From NCBI GenBank assembly GCA_037043455.1, contig JAWPHD010001815.1:186001-250000 (forward strand): 64,000 nucleotides of DNA, written 5' to 3'. How positions within the stretch are numbered: the first letter of the stretch is position 1; each line of letters starts with the position of its first letter. The DNA is from Cyrtodaria siliqua (taxonomy: Eukaryota > Mollusca > Bivalvia > Adapedonta > Hiatellidae). Positions 1 to 11,182 of the stretch are shown here, one piece after another. A program made the translations under genes and the position numbers. The notes under the pieces are model-generated. The model ran no database searches and had not been told where the DNA came from. It saw only the letters and a program-made list of their open reading frames with translations.

Positions 1-486
1 TAAGATCTTTAATATAAAAGATTCAGCTTAAATTAACACAGTGGTTTTTTTTCACTTTTGGGGGAAGGGGGTCGGGGCCCCTTAGACGGGGAATTTTTTT
101 ATGTGAATTGGAAAAAGGGGGAATTTTGACAATGTTAAAATAAAGAAGAAAGATAGTACTTTTTATATGTATTAAGTCTCAGTCTTTCGTTTAATATTAA
201 CTTCACATCAAGAACAAGTTTGATGGACATGTTATGGATGGTCAACTTAGAAACAACATTTAAAAGTAAAAAAAAAAAAATAGAAAAAAAAAACTTTTTT
301 GAAGATGGGGAATGGGGCCAAATTTCGGCCCTAAATTAGTCTTAAAATAACACACTGAAACATAATGGGTGTAATACTAAAATTTGCGAACTATTATAGA
401 CATTGACAGTCGAGGGAACTATTACGAGTTATTGAAATTTAGCTTTACTGCAGACCTGTTTACCCCAGTTTGTCAGCATCAGTAGT
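1..486. other. Gene-free flank
   Basis: AT-rich sequence with A-runs and G-rich patches near 60-120. No ORF, RNA gene or repeat structure is recognised here. It ends at the TTAA target site of the adjoining piggyBac element. Confidence 0.5.
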
Positions 487-1556
487 TTAACCCATTTCAT
501 TCGGGATACCGATCCATCAGTAACTACTCTTTCTATTCGGGATACCGATTCATCAGTGTGTACACAATTGTGCTCCATAGTAACTGTGAAAAACGTCATT
601 CGAATATGTGCCCGGAAATAACAAATTGAATAACGCATGCGCACTGATTTCTGTTTACTTCCGCATTTTTCAAAGTAGAAAATTCTTTCAAAAAAGTGAT
701 TTTGAGCTTGTTTTTTGTGATTTTTTCGGGGAATTTTTCAAAATGGCGAACACTGACGATGTATCGAGTGAAGGTAGTGACACTGATGTCTGAAATACCT
801 CCGATTTTAGTTCTGAAGACCTCGAAAATGAAAGTTTTGACGACAAGAACGTACTGAATGTACGGGGGAAGACCTGCTGTTGGTCGGCGACCGAGAGTCT
901 GCGACTTCAGTGTTTTTTCGCTTCGGATTCGAACTCGGACTCATATTTCGAAGGGTTTCATGCCGACTGGATTACTGACAACTTTACTGCAAGAAATCCT
1001 GACCCATTTACTGGAGTTGAGGGTGCTACAGTACAGCATCCACAGGAATACCAACCCCATAATTTTTTTGATTTTACTTGGGGTGATGAGCTGTGAAAAC
1101 ACATGGTTACAGAAACCAACCGGTATGCAGACCAGGAACGAACATGGAATCCGCTCCTCCCTTTGCCCCAAAATAGTTGTAACTTTTGAACTACTGAATG
1201 GATTTTGATGATTTTTGGTGTGTGATGAAGTGCTTAAAATGGATATTTACCACAGAAACATACCTTGAAGTCCAGGTATGACTTTTTTATGTCCTGATTC
1301 GCACGCTTCCCCAAAGTTTATAATTAAAAAGAAACTTTTTTTACATGATTTCTGCCTTTTTATTTATATCAATGTGTAGGTATTTCAAATATCTACACAA
1401 TGATATATAGTTTTGTTATGTTCATGTTAATACTTACTTGGTAAATTACTAAAATGTAACTATACTGATTTGAATTTGTTGCTGTAGCATAATTCTGAAA
1501 ATGTTCAGATATTCAGGACTTATTATCTGATAGGGTTCCAGAATGAAATGGGTTAA
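487..1556 (+). mobile_element. piggyBac-type element, internally deleted
   Basis: Both ends carry TTAA (487-490 and 1553-1556), the target site used by the piggyBac superfamily. Directly inside are perfect 12-bp inverted repeats, CCCATTTCATTC at 491-502 and its complement at 1541-1552, starting with the CCC usual for piggyBac. A 22-bp motif is repeated just inside the left end (500-521 and 536-557) and may be a subterminal binding site. The interior of about 1.06 kb holds only the start of a transposase, so most of the catalytic domain is gone. Such a copy could move only with transposase supplied from elsewhere. The assignment is strong because the ends, target site and coding relic agree. 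Confidence 0.88.
743..1190 (+). pseudogene. piggyBac transposase N-terminal fragment (PGBD-like)
   Basis: An ATG at 743 opens an acidic N-terminus rich in Asp, Glu and Ser, typical of PGBD-like transposases. The same frame continues past a TGA at 791-793 and reaches the segment that opens the DDE_Tnp_1_7 domain: a Pro-His-Asn-Phe-Phe-Asp-Phe stretch followed by a Val-Thr-Glu-Thr-Asn-Arg-Tyr-Ala run. A second TGA at 1094-1096 stands where the family normally has Trp. Homology stops soon after 1145, so roughly the first 130 codons remain and the catalytic aspartates are missing. In a live element this enzyme would cut and paste at TTAA. The fragment cannot be active. It sits between the inverted repeats of the element that encodes it. 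Confidence 0.8.
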
Positions 1557-1596
1557 AGATTACATGTCAATAGTTTTCAGTGTCTGTCTGTCAGTA

Positions 1597-2811
1597 CCAT
1601 ATTTTACCTTGTATAGTACGCATATTTTGACCACTTTTACGGTTTCCGAAAGGGGGGTGCGTACAATATAAGGAAACACTAAAAAGAACTCTTTTTTTCT
1701 TGCAGAAAATCGATGTCTGGGAAGAAAAACCTTGACGACGAAGACATCGAGACAATTATACCGATAATACACAATTTTTTCGTAATTTACTCGCTTCATA
1801 TAAGTAATATATGGACTTAATTCGAATTATAAACGAATAAAGTGTATTATGATGCTTGTTTTTGTATAAATGTTTGCATGTTTGTTGTAAAACTTCAATA
1901 AATTGTGTGAAAAATCATCCCTCGATTTTGTTGTTTATATCGCGTGACGTAATATCACGTGACTTCCAGCTGTTTAGACTGGTACATTTAGTATTGTTAC
2001 AGTTCTATTCTATTCTAATATTTATAGGATTTTATTTAATATTTTATAAAAAATTAATGAAGTTTTTGCTTTATTTTGAAAGACATATATTTTAGACAGC
2101 ATATAAAAGCAGAATCACCCTACTTTGAAATGGCAATTATTCAATAATGCTTGTGAAAACATGCTTACCGGTACACATTTCATGATTGATAATTGGGCCA
2201 AACAAGATCGCACCTCTGCTGCAGTATAGACACACTTTAAACACGAGTAGAGTGGGTTATTCTATTTCTATATTCCTTTAAAGTTGCCGCAAGTAGCGAC
2301 TATTTCTGAGGATGCACTTTAACACGTCGTGTGACCTTTACCAGATTTAGCCACGGGGTATAGGTAACTGATCACGCGTTACACTTATGATAAGCACTGT
2401 TTCCCGTGAATACACAATGTAAGTATAATCGGCGTAATGGATTGCGGTAACCAACGACTTTGTTGTATTTGTTTTAGTAGATGTAATTATCGGATTACGG
2501 ACAATTATCTGTGGCATTATAATCGGCTCTTTGATGAGATGATACAAGATAGGTACTCCCCTGAAGACTGGCAATTAATGATTGAAGTAAATATATTGTT
2601 CCGGTGTTGTTTTCTTTTGTACGCTAATTTTCTCGATCGTGATTTTTAAAAAATAAATTTTTAACCTTTTATTTTCGTTGAATGGTTCATCTAGGAAAAC
2701 TAATATTTTGATGCGTATTATACACGAAAACAACTTTTTTACCCCAGTTTTGACCTCTGAGAAGGGGGTGTGTACTATACATGGGTGCATACTATATAAG
2801 GTAAAATACGG
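1597..2811. mobile_element. TA-flanked DNA transposon, Tc1/mariner/pogo type, probably non-autonomous
   Basis: Imperfect inverted repeats of about 28 bp lie at 1597-1624 and 2784-2811. Both read CC, then A or G, then TATTTTACCTT, and share the following TATAGTA-GCA. Each is bounded by TA (1595-1596 and 2812-2813), the target of the IS630/Tc1/mariner/pogo group. A G-rich subterminal motif is mirrored near 1650 and 2765. No transposase is recognised in the 1.2 kb interior; the short ORF at 2437-2649 matches nothing known to me. Confidence 0.6.
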
Positions 2812-2813
2812 TA

Positions 2814-4265
2814 GTCAGAGATATTGACCACTGGAGCAACCCGTTTTATTTTACATACTTAAATTTTTAATTATTCCTAGATTATTTGATAATTTCAATG
2901 TGCAATTTACTTGACATGCGAGATTTAATACTGTAAGCGGGTATTATGGGGACATTCAAAAGTATACAAAGGATCACCCTAATAGGGGAAAACACTTTGA
3001 AAATACTCTACATCAATCAAGTTTGACCAGCTTCAGCATTAATTAAAGACAAAGACCTTGAACTTAAATGTGTTAAGGTGCAAAAACATGAATATGAACC
3101 GTTCAAATATGATGAACCAAGTATTCTATATATAAACTGAAAGTGATCAGAAATGATATATTTCATAAAATTACACAAATTTGTTATAAGTAGAATCATC
3201 AACTGAATGCTGCTGTACCTGCTGGACTTATTTACTTTTTTTTTATGTGTGCAATGAAGTCAAACTTCTTCCACATTTAACCATGGCAAGCTCCTGGATT
3301 AAAAATAAAACTTTCTAAATTTTGGACCCATCAGCTGTGTGTATCACTATGTTAAATTAACTGGTCTATTGACAGTAAAAACGGTCAGTAAATAATGAAC
3401 TTCTCACATTTATTCCATAGTACGCCGTTACGCTATGAAAACTTACAAGTTAAGTTGCAGCCAATCTCGACTTCGACAGGCATAATTTTTAAACAAATGC
3501 ATGACCCAAAACACATTTTTCTTCTTGCTTAGCTCGTATAACGCAAGGAAAATGTTTTTGTACATGTGGCTGTAGTTTGTGTATTTATTTTTGTCTTTTT
3601 GCGGGGAGTTTTTACTAAATTTCCCTTTCTAAAACTATATTTAGAGGACCTCTATATCCGTGCAAAACAAAGTATAAATATATATTTATCGGATGTTTTG
3701 TTACCTACTATTATGATGCAAGACAATTTACACAGTGATTCTTATGTGTATCCCATGCAGTGTATTAGCCAGCCAATCGTGCAGCAGTCTTTTACACAGC
3801 CGTTTTGAAAAAAAAATGTATACATAAATTTGTAGAAAAAAGATGATCTAAAGTGCACCTTTTTCACTTTTATCTGTAAAAATGCATTTCCCCATGGACA
3901 CTCACTTGGCGCATAATATGTGTTAGCCAATTACTTTGCACACTCAGTTTACATATTTGCACACCCAGAATTTGAATTTCTGCCTAATACACTGATCCCA
4001 TGCTAAATTAGAATTCCAGACAGTCGGTATAGCTGAAGCACTGTTTAAACAGTGGCATAGCAATGTATTATTGGATGGCAAGACCAATGACTTTCACCCA
4101 GACAATGAATTATTTACTCTTTTAATTTTTTTATTTATACAATTTGGACATATCAAATAGGCAAATAAATACAAAATCAACCAAGCAATCCAAGTCAGTC
4201 ATTAATCATGACTTTATACATTGCTAAGCCACTATTATCATGTGAAATATATATAAAAGACTTAC
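2814..4265. other. Intergenic or intronic, nothing recognised
   Basis: Mostly AT-rich single-copy-looking DNA. The 3566-3808 ORF is short and has no recognisable motif. The part next to 4265 is probably the intron following the zinc-finger exon on the minus strand. Confidence 0.4.
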
Positions 4266-5139
4266 CTGTGTGTCTTCACATGCTCTTCGTACTTGGAATA
4301 ATTTCTGAACGAGTAAACTTCTCCACAGAACCCACAGGGGAACACACACTGCCCAACACGTTTGTGACCCAAGTACAGTTTCTCTTCTGGAAACGTGTAC
4401 CCACAAGCACTACAGAAATAAGCTGACAATGCTACACTGTGACCATTCTCATCCACATCACTAGGTGGCGCTACTGGAGCATCAGACTCCGCAGCGAATG
4501 TCACTAATTTTGAATAATGTTCTATGCCTGGAATAGTTTCAAGCTCAGCTAAATGAAAGCTGGCTTCATCATCCTTTTCAATTTTAACAGTTATCCCATC
4601 TGGAAAGGTGTCATTTTTTTCTGCGTTGCTTGTACTAGCCTTAGCTGGAGGCAAAACTTTGGCTTGTTTTCTTGTGGGAATTACTTTCGTTGGTGTAGCG
4701 TTCCCTCTTTTACGTTTTGTCGTCGGCGTTCTGGCAGCAGTAATATTATCCTCGGTACCACTTGTGTTAATATTTGAACTTTCAATTTTGTCCGAGTGTT
4801 TTTGAGAACAATTAGCCTGCTTTTGATTAACATCAACACTGTCCATATCATGATCTCCATCAGCACCCAATGTTTCCGTATCACCAAATCCACCATCATC
4901 AGTATCATCATTATAATTGTCATTTACAGTGTGATCAGCTTCTTCTATTCTATATTCCAACTTATCGTCTTTGTCGTTCAAACTTTTACCACTTTCCACC
5001 TTTACAGTTGCTTCACCAATATCTATTCTAGCACTTCCTCTATTGTCAACTAGATCCGCATTATCTCCATTAGGACCACTTGCATTAGCTGCACCAGCTG
5101 ATGGTTTTGTAGTATCAGTATGACTGTCAGCCAGATTTT
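4266..5139 (-). CDS. Internal exon of a C2H2 zinc-finger protein with acidic N-terminal region
   Basis: About 290 codons are open on the minus strand. The end at 4266 is followed by GTAAGT, a consensus donor. The beginning, near 5139, follows a T-rich tract ending in AAG. No start codon is needed inside, so this is an internal exon. The first two thirds are low complexity, rich in Asp, Asn, Glu and Ser, with a basic Lys-Arg-Lys-Arg-Gly patch that could be a nuclear signal. The last 60 residues hold two C-x2-C units: one starts Cys-Ser-Ala-Cys-Gly-Tyr-Thr-Phe, and the second, Cys-Gly-Phe-Cys, is followed by a spaced His pair, as in C2H2 fingers. A nuclear DNA-binding role is inferred. The other exons were not found, and the orthologue is not recognised. 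Confidence 0.65.
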
Positions 5140-5807
5140 CTTCAAAACAAAAATATACTGCATTAAGATTAAGATTCTGGTAAATGTGTGTTTAGTCCCA
5201 ATGTTTCTAGTCCCTCTGCCCATAAACATGAAAAAGGCACAGTATAAATAGAGGATATTTGTTGTTGTGGAGAGAGTTTCAGATTTTATTTCATCTAGTA
5301 GTGAGCTTTATATTTTCACCAATGCGAAGTATACTACAAGGTCACGGCCTACATGGCAAAGCCTTGAACATATTTTTGTATTGACCAATACCAATGTCAA
5401 TCCGGAGATATTCGTTCCTTACAAACTTAATATTTATGTTAATTAATATCATTAACAGTGGGGGATGCGTGTCATTCAATTATGTATAGAGCAAATTGTT
5501 TTTTTTAATTGTTAATGTTTTATGATAAAGGGCATAATTCTGCATTGCATAACTGCCAAGAACTGAATTGGGGTTTTACTGCACACCAACACAAGAAAGG
5601 TTATATGGTGCCAAACAGGGACAAACATGCCAGGCTCATCCTCCATTTACATCTAGATAAAATATGGAGAATGGGCCTAGAACCTTCTAATATGCAGAAC
5701 TGCAGAGCTGCTGCAAATTCTACTGTAGATACTCCATTTACGATGGAGCCACGTTTCACATTTGCATATGCTGTGTCAGGAAGTAAACCTTGAATGAGCA
5801 TGATAAA
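5140..5807. other. Probable intron or 5' flank of the zinc-finger gene
   Basis: No convincing exon was found. A plus-strand ORF at 5509-5793 is open for 94 codons but has no known motif, and its flanks lack clear splice sites. Confidence 0.35.
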
Positions 5808-6127
5808 AACAAGAGGTCAATGACCTTGAAGCTCTACTGATTGATTTTGATTTCAGGAAGTAGTCGCTACAAACTTGTATTTTAAAACTCTATTTTTAGC
5901 TTTGGCGGCCATCTTGGATTTCACATCAACATGAATTTTTGCTAGGATCAACTAGACTTTATGGTCAACATTTCTGTAAAGTTTCATGAATATCCATCCA
6001 GTAGTTTCAGAGGAGTTGTCGCTAAAAATAAAAGTTTACGGACAGACAGACGGACAGACAGATGGACAGACGGACGACGGACGCCGCACCACGGCATAAG
6101 CTCTGCTGATCTCTGATCAGTAGAGCT
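5808..6127 (+). mobile_element. Pearl-like non-autonomous element, short copy
   Basis: Starts with ACAAGAGG and an inner CTCTACTGA. It carries a short tetranucleotide tract of ACGG/ACAG units at about 6038-6080 and ends in a hairpin, AGCTCT-gct-GATC over GATC-agt-AGAGCT, closing in CTAA. The order of body, ACGG-type microsatellite and terminal hairpin fits the Pearl elements described from oysters, which are regarded as Helitron-like. A related copy in the opposite orientation ends the window. Confidence 0.6.
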
Positions 6128-6699
6128 AATGAAGGCTCTATCGTATAAACGAGGCAAAATATAGCAATTTTAACTTAATCAAGGGTCATAACTCTAGTGT
6201 TATTGGTCTGAACTGGCTGGTTTACGAACTCGTCCAAGCTTTCATTGATATCAACAATCTGGTAAAGTTTGAAAAAGATTGGATCAAAAATGAAGGCCAT
6301 ATCGATGGTGAGGCCAAATTATAGCATATTTCAGAAAATCAAGGACAATAGCTCCGGTGAAAACGGTCCGATCTGGCTGTTTTTTATAATTTTCCAAGCT
6401 TTCATTGAAATCAACAATCTGGTAGAGATTGGTAAAGATTGGATAATTAAAGGCCCTATCCTGTTAACGAGACAAAATATAGCAATTTTAACTAAATCAA
6501 GGGCCATAACTCCGGTGTAACTGGTTCTAGCTGTCTGGTTTTTGAAATCGTCAGAGCTGTCATTGATATCAACAATCTGGCAAAGTTTGAAAAAGACCGG
6601 ATGAAAATTGAAGGCCCTATCGTGTTAATGAGGCAAAAGTTAACGGACGGACAACTCATCAGCCCATAAGCTCTGCTGGCCTTTAGCCAGTAGAGCTAA
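6128..6699 (+). repeat. Pearl-like element with tandem core repeats of about 150 bp
   Basis: Core units begin with GAAGGCYCTATCGT or a close variant and contain CAAGGGYCATAACTCYGGTG and CATTGATATCAACAATCTGG. About three to four diverged copies lie in a row. The 3' end is a CTGCTGGC / GCCAGTAG hairpin followed by CTAA. The element abuts the preceding one directly. The same core recurs at 53281-54118. Confidence 0.6.
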
Positions 6700-6735
6700 A
6701 AACTTGAATAAACTTGAACCTGCAGTCTGACGTAG

Positions 6736-7168
6736 CATAATTCATTTGCATCATCATCGTTCGCAATGATAAAATGAATATGAATTTTGGTTGGTTGGTT
6801 GGTGGTGGGGGGGCTCTAAAAATAAAAATTACGGTCGGTGGGGTAAAAATCACGGTAGGCCTCAGATTGATAAATTGTTAAAGAATATATCTGAATTTCT
6901 ACTGGCAATCATGTTCATTTGGCATGGCATCCAGTACTTGTTTAAATGTTTACAAAAACTGTTGTAACTGCATATAAATAAAGAACAAGATACATAGTTT
7001 TCCACTAAGCCCTTGAAATTACCTCCTCCCACCCCACCATAGACACATCCAACAGAAGCCACGTGTGGTTCCGGGGCAAAGAATAGGGCCACTGCAGATC
7101 CTGCTGGAGGGGTAGGCAGAGGGTTTGGTAAAAAAAAATGCGAACGATGATGACACAAATGAATTATT
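6736..7168. mobile_element. MITE-like element with ~28-bp inverted repeats
   Basis: The left arm (6736-6765) reads TAATTCATTTGCATCATCAT and continues CGTTCGCA. The right arm (7137-7166) is its complement with two or three mismatches. The 370-bp interior has G-rich and pyrimidine-rich patches but no gene. The ORFs across it are mirror-image artefacts of the arms. Confidence 0.5.
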
Positions 7169-8498
7169 ATACCAGTCCCATCGCTTAGCAAAGATCGTTT
7201 TCGTTTTCGATTTGAAGTTCGCTTTTCTCATCAGAATCAAGCATACAAAGTCAAAAACAATATATAAAAATCAAGATAAATGTTTTAATTTACTTTCTGC
7301 GAAGAAATAAATTCAAGATTGATTGAATATTGTGTTATACAAGCGTTTTACCTGCGACCCACATACGCGAATTACACAAAATGTCTGCCATTTGCATTCA
7401 ATATTATCATGTTTTGTTTTTTTCACAGCATATTTCCCGTAGCCATAAGCTTGATTCTTACAAATATTAGGTTTGTTTGAAATTTCTAAGGCTAAATATT
7501 ATTTTAAAACTAAGATAGATGATGGATGTTCTACGATTCGGAAGATTACAATGGATGAAAATATACTACTTTTGGAAGGGTTTCCCTGGAATACATATCA
7601 AGGATACCTCTATTTTAAACTTCCAATCAAAATTGAGCACACTAGCGAGAAGAAGATCGACCTATTGCGAATATTGCGCATGTTGTTTACATAAGCTACT
7701 GTACACTGCCATGCACTCGACAGCTACACTGAAGATGATTTGGGGTAGGAATTTGGGAGTTTACCCGGAATCCTTAATATTTTATGACGACAGAGTAACT
7801 GTATCTGCAGCTCTCTAAGTGTTCCAAAGAAACACAACAAACGACTTGTTTTATGCAACTTTAATTCTGACTGCTGTTATATAATTTGAAACACACTGGT
7901 ATCGAGGTCTTACAAAAAAAACAAAAAAAAACCTACGTACACCCGTTTTTTGGGACATGTAACTCCATTTTTTTTTTGCCTGACGATTCAAATTTTACGT
8001 AGGATGATTAAGTCTGAAAAAATAATCCTCCTCTGATAGAAACTACCTTTTTTGTCATACTTCCATCCGTGTCTGGTGAACAACCGCTGGATTGCGTATT
8101 CCTGCTCAAAGGTCACAAGCAAGGTCAACAAGTATGTTTCCATGGCAACTGAAATCGTAAGTAGAAATATATTTTATTTATTTGTTCTAAAAATAGGTGG
8201 GGGCACTATTATTAGGGGAAATATGGTATGAGCTGATTTTACCAATGACCAGTTATAGTGATGCCACTCACTAATCAGCAATGACATATTAGTTTGTTGA
8301 ATTTATTCCATTATGCAAATCGGTCATGTATGTTGCATTGCATTTTGTAGATAAATGTCCCTCTAGATAATTATTTGCCGTGGTATGCGTACAAAGTTGT
8401 CAGTACAGGCCTCGACATCAAATATGCAATAACAAATTTAACAGTGTCACAGAAAGGGGTAAATGACTTTTGTGAACAGTGTAAAAAAAGATCAGCAT
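7169..8498. other. No gene recognised
   Basis: AT-rich. Overlapping ORFs at 7473-7818 show no known motif, and the two frames compete. A-runs occur near 7915-7930. The satellite begins at 8499 without a spacer element. Confidence 0.4.
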
Positions 8499-10094
8499 GT
8501 CAATAAGTTATGGCTGATCAGAGTTCATACTGCTCACTACGTCAATAAGTTATGGCTGATCAGAGTTCATACTGCCCACTACGTCAATAAGTTATGGCTG
8601 ATCAGAGTTCATACTGCTCACTACGTCAATAAGTTATGGCTGATCAGAGTTCATACTGCCCACTACGTCAATAAGTTATGGCTGATCAGAGTTCATACTG
8701 CTCACTACGTCAATAAGTTATGGCTGATCAGAGTTCATACTGCTCACTACGTCAATAAGTTATGGCTGATCAGCGTTCATACTGCTCACTACGTCAATAA
8801 GTTATGGCTGATCAGCGTTCATACTGCTCACTACGTCAATAAGTTATGGCTGATCAGAGTTCATACTGCCCACTACGTCAATAAGTTATGGCTGATCAGC
8901 GTTCATACTGCTCACTACGTCAATAAGTTATGGCTGATCAGAGTTCATACTGCCCACTACGTCAATAAGTTATGGCTGATCAGAGTTCATACTGCCCACT
9001 ACGTCAATAAGTTATGGCTGATCAGAGTTCATACTGCTCACTACGTCAATAAGTTATGGCTGATCAGAGTTCATACTGCCCACTACGTCAATAAGTTATG
9101 GCTGATCAGAGTTCATACTGCCCACTACGTCAATACGTTATGGCTGATCAGAGTTCATACTGCCCACTACGTCAATACGTTATGGCTGATCAGAGTTCAT
9201 ACTGCCCACTACGTCAGTAAGTTATGGCTGATCAGAGTTCATACTGCTCACTACGTCAGTAAGTTATGGCTGATCAGAGTTCATACTGCTCACTACGTCA
9301 ATAAGTTATGGCTGATCAGAGTTCATACTGCTCACTAAGTCAATAAGTTATGGCTGATCAGAGTTCATACTGCTCACTACGTCAATAAGTTATGGCTGAT
9401 CAGAGTTCATACTGCTCACTAAGTCAATAAGTTATGGCTGATCAGAGTTCATACTGCTCACTAAGTCAATAAGTTATGGCTGATCAGAGTTCATACTGCT
9501 CACTACGTCAATAAGTTATGGCTGATCAGAGTTCATACTGCTCACTACGTCAATAAGTTATGGCTGATCAGAGTTCATACTGCTCACTACGTCAATAAGT
9601 TATGGCTGATCAGAGTTCATACTGCTCACTACGTCAATAAGTTATGGCTGATCAGAGTTCATACTGCTCACTACGTCAATAAGTTATGGCTGATCAGAGT
9701 TCATACTGCTCACTACGTCAATAAGTTATGGCTGATCAGAGTTCATACTGCCCACTAAGTCAATAAGTTATGGCTGATCAGAGTTCATACTGCTCACTAA
9801 GTCAATAAGTTATGGCTGATCAGAGTTCATACTGCTCTCTAAGTCAATAAGTTATGGCTGATCAGAGTTCATACTGCCCACTACGTCAATAAGTTATGGC
9901 TGATCAGAGTTCATACTGCCCACTACGTCAATAAGTTATGGCTGATCAGAGTTCATACTGCTCACTAAGTCAATAAGTTATGGCTGATCAGAGTTCATAC
10001 TGCTCACTACGTCAATAAGTTATGGCTGATCAGAGTTCATACTGCTCACTTAGTCAATAAGTTATGGCTGATCAGAGTTCATACTGCTCACTAC
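8499..10094 (+). repeat. 42-bp satellite, exactly 38 tandem units
   Basis: The unit starts GTCAATAAGTTATGGCTGAT and ends TGCTCACTAC. The block is 1596 bp, exactly 38 x 42, with no indel seen. Each unit contains the palindrome CTGATCAG. Point variants occur at a few fixed positions: GCTC/GCCC, CAGAG/CAGCG, CAATAAG/CAATACG/CAGTAAG and CTACG/CTAAG. Because 42 is a multiple of three, one frame runs open from 8463 through unit 20 as a 14-residue repeat and closes at 9336-9338, where C to A creates TAA. I see no promoter or splice signals, so it is treated as satellite DNA. Confidence 0.97.
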
Positions 10095-10199
10095 ATGAAT
10101 GAAATGATATTTTATCAAATGTTTAATATTGTATTTTTTTATTATATCTGGATAATGTTATCATTGATACTGATTAAAATATATGTTGATTTTCTAAAA

Positions 10200-10557
10200 G
10201 AAACAAGAGGCCCAAGAGGGCCTGTGAACGCTCTACTGGCTATTATACCATTGATGAATCGAGTCGTACTACATGGTGTCTAGAGTGTACACAAGGTTTT
10301 TCAAGTATTTGACCTAGTGACCTAGTTTTTGACCCGGTGTGACCCATTTTCGAACTTGACCAAGATATAATTAAGACAAACATTTTGACAAAGTTTCATC
10401 AAGACTGGGTCAGAAATACGGCTTCTAGAGTGTACAAAAGGTTTTTCAAGTATTTGACCTAGTGACCTAGTTTTTAACCCCATGTGACCCATTTTCAAAC
10501 TTGACCAAGATATAATTAAGACAAACATTCTGACAAAGTTGCATAAACACAATATGC
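10200..10557 (+). mobile_element. Pearl-like element, 3' truncated, two ~145-bp core units
   Basis: Opens with ACAAGAGGCCCAAGAGGGCC and GCTCTACTGGCTA. Two core units follow, each starting at TCTAGAGTGTACA and containing TTTGACCTAGTGACCTAGTT. No ACGG tract or terminal hairpin is present, so the 3' part is missing. The same core recurs at 14099-14300. Confidence 0.65.
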
Positions 10558-11173
10558 AGTAGAAACGCGAAACGCAGTCTTTAAGTTCCTCCGATCGACA
10601 GGAGTATTATACAGAATATAGAATTAAAACATGCTCTGTCGCCGCTATGCATTCAGTAAAAAGGCAAAAGTGGTGATATTTATGTATGTGGGGATCGCTG
10701 ACACGCATATGACAGTCATTCTCATGCTTTATATGTGTGCCGGATGATCCTCATATATACTAAACTCATATGGCATACATGTGTGTGATCATATTTAAGT
10801 AGCAAATAACCAGTGAAGGAATATGTATGTAGGTATCTGTCGTATGTAGCATGAAATGAATGGGTATATGGGCATGTGCAGCCAATTTGGATTATACTGT
10901 ATGTCTGCTCTTGATTTCTGCCATCATTAATATAAACGCATACACGGAAATGCACACTTTTGATATCCCAATAAGAATTGTCAACACTATTTACCAAGTA
11001 AAAGGGCCCACGCACTGGCTGCGGCCCCACTGCCCCTCGGTATAAGGCGGTTTATACGTGCTTTGCTCCTATGGGCGCCGAGAGACGGTGGGCAAGGCAA
11101 CTAGGGGTGGACCTCATAACTTAAATCATTGGAAAATCACCAAATTAATCAAGGGTGCTCTCAATCTGGACCG
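10558..11173. other. No gene recognised
   Basis: Mixed AT-rich sequence followed by a GC-richer patch near 11010-11050. No coding or RNA feature is supported. Confidence 0.35.
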
Positions 11174-11182
11174 CGCGGATAA

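Noticed and set aside
4553..5053. Plus-strand ORFs opposite the zinc-finger exon
   Set aside because: They are shadows of the minus-strand coding frame with hydrophobic complement composition.
8463..9338. 291-residue ORF with a 14-residue repeat as a protein-coding gene
   Set aside because: It is the translation of a satellite whose unit length happens to be a multiple of three; the same repeats continue through stops. Kept only as an open question in the findings.
8499..10094. CRISPR array
   Set aside because: Units are contiguous with no unique spacers, and the DNA is eukaryotic.
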